Shown one piece after another: positions 59,779-64,000 of a stretch of DNA of 64,000 bases. The notes under the pieces are model-generated. The model was not told the origin of the DNA. It worked only from the letters and a program-made list of their open reading frames with translations, and did not search any database. Both the position numbers and the translations under genes were made by a program. The stretch's first letter is position 1. Each line of letters starts with the position of its first letter. The stretch comes from Alkalicoccus urumqiensis. Lineage in GTDB: Bacteria > Bacillota > Bacilli > Bacillales > Salisediminibacteriaceae. The DNA lies in assembly GCF_002993335.1 (NCBI RefSeq), contig NZ_PVNS01000008.1:1-64000 (forward strand). Reading direction: 5' to 3'.

Positions 59779-62205
59779 TCAGGAACGTACCGGCGTCAGC
59801 TTCCAAATGTCGGACGCATACTCATGAATCGTCCGGTCACTCGAAAATTTCCCGGAATAGGCCGTGTTTGCGACGCTCATTTTCTGCCAGTGACGGGGAT
59901 CCCGGTACGCCTGCTCTACCAGTTCCTGTGTAACGACGTAGGAATCAAAGTCTTTCAATACGAAATAAGGATCGTTGTGGTAAAGGATATGATAGAACAG
60001 ATCTTTAAATTCGATTTCCTGAGAGCCGAACTCTCCGCCGTGAAGCTGATCCAGAATGCGGCGGATCCGTTCATCGGTATGATACAGATCTTTTGCATTG
60101 TAGCCGCCCTCCGCATAATAGCGGTGCACTTCCTCACTCGACAGACCGAAGATGAAGATGTTGGATGGCCCGACCAGATCTTTAATTTCAATGTTGGCTC
60201 CATCGAGGGTACCGATCGTTAAGGCTCCGTTCATCATCATTTTCATGTTGCCCGTACCGGAAGCCTCTTTACTGGCAGTGGAAATCTGCTCACTCAGATC
60301 CGCTGCAGGAATGATTTTTTCAGCGAGGCTGACATTGTAGTTTTCGAGAAAGACAACTTTCAGGCGGTCGCCGATAACAGGGTCCTCGTTTACGATAGAA
60401 GCAACGTGGTGGACCAGTTTGATAATCTCCTTCGCCATGTAATAACCGGGCGCTGCTTTCGCTCCAAATATAAACGTCCGGGGCGTCAGGTCCAGGGACG
60501 GATTGTCCTTTAATTCATTGTACAGGTGGATGATATGAAAAATATTCAGCAGCTGCCGCTTATATTCATGAAGCCGCTTAATCTGTACATCGAAAATTGA
60601 ATTTTCGTTTACGTGGATACCGGTTCGTTTTTGGATCAATTCCGCCAGTACTTTCTTGTTTTCCTGCTTTACCTGCCCGGCCGCTTCAAGGAAGGCTGCG
60701 TCATTACTGTAGCGGACGAGCCCGCTCAGTTTCTGCGGCTGACTGATCCACTGCGGTCCGATGGCTTCTGTTACGACATCTGCCAGACCGCGGTTTACCT
60801 GCAGCAGCCAGCGGCGGTGCGTAATTCCGTTTGTTTTGTTATTGAATTTTTCCGGATAGAGGCGGTAAAAGCGGTTCATTTCCCGTTTTTTCAGTATTTC
60901 CGTATGCAGATGCGCGACACCGTTTACGCTGTGGCTGCCGACGATCGCAAGGCGGGCCATGTGCACCTGGTCGTCAGCAATAATCGCAAGGTGCGGAATA
61001 TCGAGCCGCATGTCCGGATGATCAAACCAAAGTCCGCGGCAGAAGCGTTCATTAATTTCATTAATGATCATGAAGATACGCGGCAGAAGCTGCTGGACAA
61101 GATCAACCGGCCATTTTTCCAGTGCTTCGCTCAGCGTCGTATGGTTCGTATAAGCAAGCACAGCTGTTGTAATCTTCCACGCTTCCTCCCAGCTTAAGCG
61201 CTCTTCATCCATTAAAAGCCGCATCAATTCCGGAACAGCAAGAGAAGGGTGGGTATCATTAATCTGAATCGCTGTCTTCTTATGAAGCTCCCGGATGCTG
61301 CCGCCGTTAGCTTTATACTCGCGGAGAATATTCTGGATGGTCGAAGAAACGAGGAAATACTGCTGCTTCAAGCGCAGTTCCCGTCCTTCCAGGCTGGAAT
61401 CATCCGGGTAGAGAAACCCTGAAATCTGCTCCACGGAATGCATGTGATCCAGATGGTGATAGTATCTGCTTTCCGAATCGCCAGGGATTTCCGCTTCGTG
61501 TTCCGGCAGTTCTGCACTCCAGAGGCGGAGTGTATTTACGACATTGTTGCGGTAGCCGACGATGGGAACATCATAGGGGACAGCCAAAACCTCATCTGCA
61601 TGTTTGTAAGTGAATTCCAATGAACCATCCGCACGGGCGTGGCTGTGCACCTCGCCGCCGAAGTAGATCTTTAAGGATTCATTCGCTTTTCGGGTTTCCC
61701 AGGCGTACGCTTCTTTCAGCCAGTAATCCGGCAGTTCCACCTGGTTGCCGTGAATGATGCGCTGCTCAAACAATCCATACCGGTAGCGGATCCCGCTGCC
61801 GTGACCAGCATATTTGAGCGATGCCATCGAGTCCAGAAAACAGGCAGCCAGTCTTCCTAGTCCACCGTTGCCGAGTCCGGCATCGTGTTCCTGATTATAT
61901 ACGGATTCGGGATCGCGTCCGAGCTGGCGCAGTGCATCACTGCATACATCCAGAAGACCGCAGTTCATAAGATTACTCTCCATAAGACGTCCGATTAAAA
62001 ACTCCATGGAAATATAATAAATCTGTCGTTCATTACGCTTTTCATACCGCTGGCGGGTTTCCAGCCAGTCTTCTGTAATTGAATCCTGGACGATGGAGGC
62101 AACAGCCTCGTAGACATCCTTATCATCGGCTTCTTTTATTTCCTTCCCCCGCTTGCGGCGGAGCTTATCTTCCAATAGTTGTTGAAATTCTGTCGTTGTA
62201 TACAA
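59779..62205 (-). CDS. glgP: glycogen phosphorylase
   Basis: 808 residues, the family's usual length. The PLP lysine is in KEASGTGNMKMMMNGALTIG; RQIYYISMEFLIGRLM and RTFIFGAKAAPGYYMAK are typical. It releases glucose-1-phosphate from glycogen ends. The TTG at 62205 has GGGAGGT 8 bases upstream; an ATG 33 bases earlier has none. It follows glgA by 117 bases, in the usual glgD-glgA-glgP order. Confidence 0.96.
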   Translation of the reverse strand: MYTTTEFQQLLEDKLRRKRGKEIKEADDKDVYEAVASIVQDSITEDWLETRQRYEKRNERQIYYISMEFLIGRLMESNLMNCGLLDVCSDALRQLGRDPESVYNQEHDAGLGNGGLGRLAACFLDSMASLKYAGHGSGIRYRYGLFEQRIIHGNQVELPDYWLKEAYAWETRKANESLKIYFGGEVHSHARADGSLEFTYKHADEVLAVPYDVPIVGYRNNVVNTLRLWSAELPEHEAEIPGDSESRYYHHLDHMHSVEQISGFLYPDDSSLEGRELRLKQQYFLVSSTIQNILREYKANGGSIRELHKKTAIQINDTHPSLAVPELMRLLMDEERLSWEEAWKITTAVLAYTNHTTLSEALEKWPVDLVQQLLPRIFMIINEINERFCRGLWFDHPDMRLDIPHLAIIADDQVHMARLAIVGSHSVNGVAHLHTEILKKREMNRFYRLYPEKFNNKTNGITHRRWLLQVNRGLADVVTEAIGPQWISQPQKLSGLVRYSNDAAFLEAAGQVKQENKKVLAELIQKRTGIHVNENSIFDVQIKRLHEYKRQLLNIFHIIHLYNELKDNPSLDLTPRTFIFGAKAAPGYYMAKEIIKLVHHVASIVNEDPVIGDRLKVVFLENYNVSLAEKIIPAADLSEQISTASKEASGTGNMKMMMNGALTIGTLDGANIEIKDLVGPSNIFIFGLSSEEVHRYYAEGGYNAKDLYHTDERIRRILDQLHGGEFGSQEIEFKDLFYHILYHNDPYFVLKDFDSYVVTQELVEQAYRDPRHWQKMSVANTAYSGKFSSDRTIHEYASDIWKLTPVRS

Positions 62206-62322
62206 AAAAGTGACCTCCCTCGAGAAATAGCAGTGCACGTGAAGGGCAGCAGCCCGGCATTGAAACCTGGGCAGTCTGCGGGAAAACGGGTGGCGGCAGT
62301 TCCTCCTGGAGGGATTTCTCCA

Positions 62323-63735
62323 TCATAAGGTCAGAAGTTCTTTATACATTCCATCGTAAAGTTTTGCAGAATCTTTCCAGCTGAACCGGCTTTTGTTGAC
62401 GTTCTGCAGGAGCGGCTTTAATAGTTCCGGACGGGAGTAAATGAGGAGGGAATACCTCATCGTATACAGCAGTTCGTGTGCATTATAGTTCGCAAAGCTG
62501 AACCCATTTCCTTCCCCGGTGATTTCATCATAGGGAAGAACAGTGTCCCGGAGTCCGCCGGTTTCCCGGACGATTGGAATTGTCTTGTACTGAAGAGAAA
62601 TCAGCTGGGAGAGACCGCACGGTTCAAACTTGGACGGCATCAGGAAAAAGTCGGCTGCAGCATAAATCTGCCGGGCCGTTGCTTCACTGAATTTAAGGAG
62701 CGTTACCATTTTATCGGGATATTTTCCTGCAAAATGGGCGAAGCTCTGCTCAAAAGCATAATCACCGGTTCCGAGAATGACAACCTGAACGTTTTCCTGC
62801 AGAAATTCATCAAGAATCCGTTCAAGCAGGTGGAATCCTTTCTGCTCTACAAAACGGGATATGGCTGCATACATTGGAATATCTCCGTCTTCCGGAAGGC
62901 ACAGCTCGCGCTGCAGCCAGCGCTTGTTTTCTTTCTTTTTTGCTCTCGACGTCCGGTAGGGGACATAGAGGTTCGGATCTTTCATCGGATCATAATCAGC
63001 TGTATCGATCCCGTTGACGATTCCCATAAGGTCGATGGAACGCTCGTTCAAAAGCGGGTCGAGGCCTTCGCCGTAGTACGGCTGTTTGATTTCTTCCGCA
63101 TAGGAAGGGCTGACTGTCGTAATTTTATCCGCGTGGAAAATAGCCGCTTTCATGCAGTTGATCATGCCGTGCCACTCCATGCCTGGGAAATGCTCCGGTC
63201 CGACATTCATCAGATCATAAAACGCTTCGTGTGTCATCCAGCCCTGATATTGAATGTTGTGAATCGTAAAGACACTTTTTAAATCAGGCATCATGATGTT
63301 GGCGAAGGCGACCGCCATACCGGTCTGCCAGTCGTGCGCATGAAGAATATCCGGTCGTTCTTCCATGCCTTGAATAATTTCAACGACTGCCCTGCTGAAA
63401 AAGACGAAACGTTCGCCGTCATCAAAGTAGCCATAGGCGCCGTGGCGCCCGAAATAAAATTCATTTTCGACGAAATAGTAAGTAATACCGTCCCTTACCA
63501 GTTTATGAAGGGCAGCTCCCTGACTTCTCCAGCCTACCGGTACGTTAAGTGTGCCGGCTGGAATGAGCTGAGAGCGGTACGCTTCATCCATCTGGTCATA
63601 GAGCGGCAGAATGACGCTGATCTCATGACCGGTCTGCTCACGCAGTGCCTGAGGAAGTGAGCCGATAACATCAGCAAGTCCTCCGGTTTTAACAAAAGGG
63701 GTACATTCCGATGCAGCGAAAACAATATGTGTCAC
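62323..63735 (-). CDS. glgA: glycogen synthase (ADP-glucose)
   Basis: 470 residues, GT5. The N-terminal ADP-glucose loop is KTGGLADVIGSLPQAL; HAHDWQTG and the C-terminal MPSKFEPCGLSQL with the catalytic Glu are intact. It extends alpha-1,4-glucan chains. GTG start with AAGGAGGAG upstream. The 128 bases to glgD hold a GC-rich hairpin (GGGGCCGG... with ...CCGGCTCCCC, ~63813-63836). Confidence 0.96.
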   Translation of the reverse strand: MTHIVFAASECTPFVKTGGLADVIGSLPQALREQTGHEISVILPLYDQMDEAYRSQLIPAGTLNVPVGWRSQGAALHKLVRDGITYYFVENEFYFGRHGAYGYFDDGERFVFFSRAVVEIIQGMEERPDILHAHDWQTGMAVAFANIMMPDLKSVFTIHNIQYQGWMTHEAFYDLMNVGPEHFPGMEWHGMINCMKAAIFHADKITTVSPSYAEEIKQPYYGEGLDPLLNERSIDLMGIVNGIDTADYDPMKDPNLYVPYRTSRAKKKENKRWLQRELCLPEDGDIPMYAAISRFVEQKGFHLLERILDEFLQENVQVVILGTGDYAFEQSFAHFAGKYPDKMVTLLKFSEATARQIYAAADFFLMPSKFEPCGLSQLISLQYKTIPIVRETGGLRDTVLPYDEITGEGNGFSFANYNAHELLYTMRYSLLIYSRPELLKPLLQNVNKSRFSWKDSAKLYDGMYKELLTL

Positions 63736-63863
63736 GTAAGGCTCCTCCTTGCGTCCGGATATGAACCGGCGTTTCCATAGTATCTATATCAATAGGTGTG
63801 CCCCTGCAAAGTAGGGGAGCCGGTATTTCCGGCCCCCTGTGCTGACGTTCTGCAGGTGACAGG

Positions 63864-64000
63864 TCAGATAACTTTCCGTTTTGCGACGATGAACGGTTTC
63901 TCAGATGAACCAATAAATGTTTGACCGCCGCTTATCTTTACGTCTTTGTCCAAAATGACGTTTTCCAGATGAACGCCTTCTTCGATCGTACAGCGCTGCA
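63864..64000 (-). CDS. glgD: glucose-1-phosphate adenylyltransferase subunit GlgD (3' end only)
   Basis: Only the last 45 codons are inside the window. They read as a left-handed beta-helix end (QRCTIEEGVHLENVILDKDV), finishing QTFIGSSEKPFIVAKRKVI, which matches GlgD tails. GlgD is the regulatory partner of GlgC in ADP-glucose synthesis. The rest lies beyond position 64000. Confidence 0.85.
   Translation of the reverse strand, partial: QRCTIEEGVHLENVILDKDVKISGGQTFIGSSEKPFIVAKRKVI

Noticed and set aside
1-64000. tRNA, rRNA or CRISPR arrays
   Set aside because: No cloverleaf-like segment, rRNA block or regularly spaced repeats were seen by eye on either strand; a covariance or CRISPR scan would settle it.

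Overview
The window is a chromosomal segment of a low-to-moderate GC Gram-positive bacterium, most likely a Bacillaceae member of the haloalkaliphilic type (Alkalicoccus / Salisediminibacterium-like; this is inference, not a species call). The reasons are strong AGGAGG-type ribosome sites with frequent GTG and TTG starts, an S-box (SAM-I) leader on metK, a T-box leader on leuS, a cre site, and local gene content matching the Bacillus subtilis ytkD-ytoA-ytpA-ytqB, ytgP-ytzG and ytkP-ytlP-ytlQ neighbourhoods. One predicted exported protein is very acidic, which suits a saline habitat. I see no rRNA, tRNA, CRISPR array or prophage.

Layout. 1-127: right end of an insertion element lying against the terminator of a drug/metabolite transporter gene. 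1.3-5.0 kb: alpha/beta hydrolase, membrane-embedded Mur-ligase-like protein and D-Ala-D-Ala ligase. 5.0-11.0 kb: a compact operon of a PAPS-type sulfotransferase, a MurJ-family flippase, PAP phosphatase CysQ, ATP sulfurylase CysD, and a CysN-CysC fusion. No PAPS reductase or sulfite reductase is present, so the operon looks built for sulfating a surface molecule rather than for sulfur assimilation. 11-18 kb: ATP-grasp ligase, GH65 disaccharide phosphorylase, HAD hydrolase, MetY with an extra C-terminal domain. 17-24 kb: two exported or anchored unknown proteins, a chemoreceptor, ArsB, MobA, YtkD. 24-34.4 kb: metK, two SDR/TetR divergent modules, YtoA, YtpA, MnmM, threonine aldolase, T-box-leuS. 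34.6-40 kb: a small membrane protein, then a minus-strand operon of a two-subunit sodium:solute symporter with a cNMP/CBS/DUF294 protein and a DEDD exonuclease. 40-44 kb: a YtrA-like GntR regulator within a five-gene ABC-transporter operon. 44-59.7 kb: YtfP flavoprotein, ProC, YjbQ, YtgP flippase, YodB/WrbA, tandem SEDS proteins, RsuA, a non-autonomous insertion element, small regulators, MFS, CysK, ThpR, a YtlQ-like protein. 59.8-64 kb: glycogen genes glgP, glgA and the 3' end of glgD.

The most notable items are: the sulfotransferase/PAPS-supply/flippase operon next to a membrane Mur ligase and Ddl, a candidate pathway for a sulfated envelope polymer; a 373-bp transposase-less element inserted exactly in the loop of a terminator hairpin, with an 8-bp target duplication and its own inward-facing terminators; and three copies of a dispersed repeat that each follow a terminator directly. 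All functional links are inferred from sequence only.
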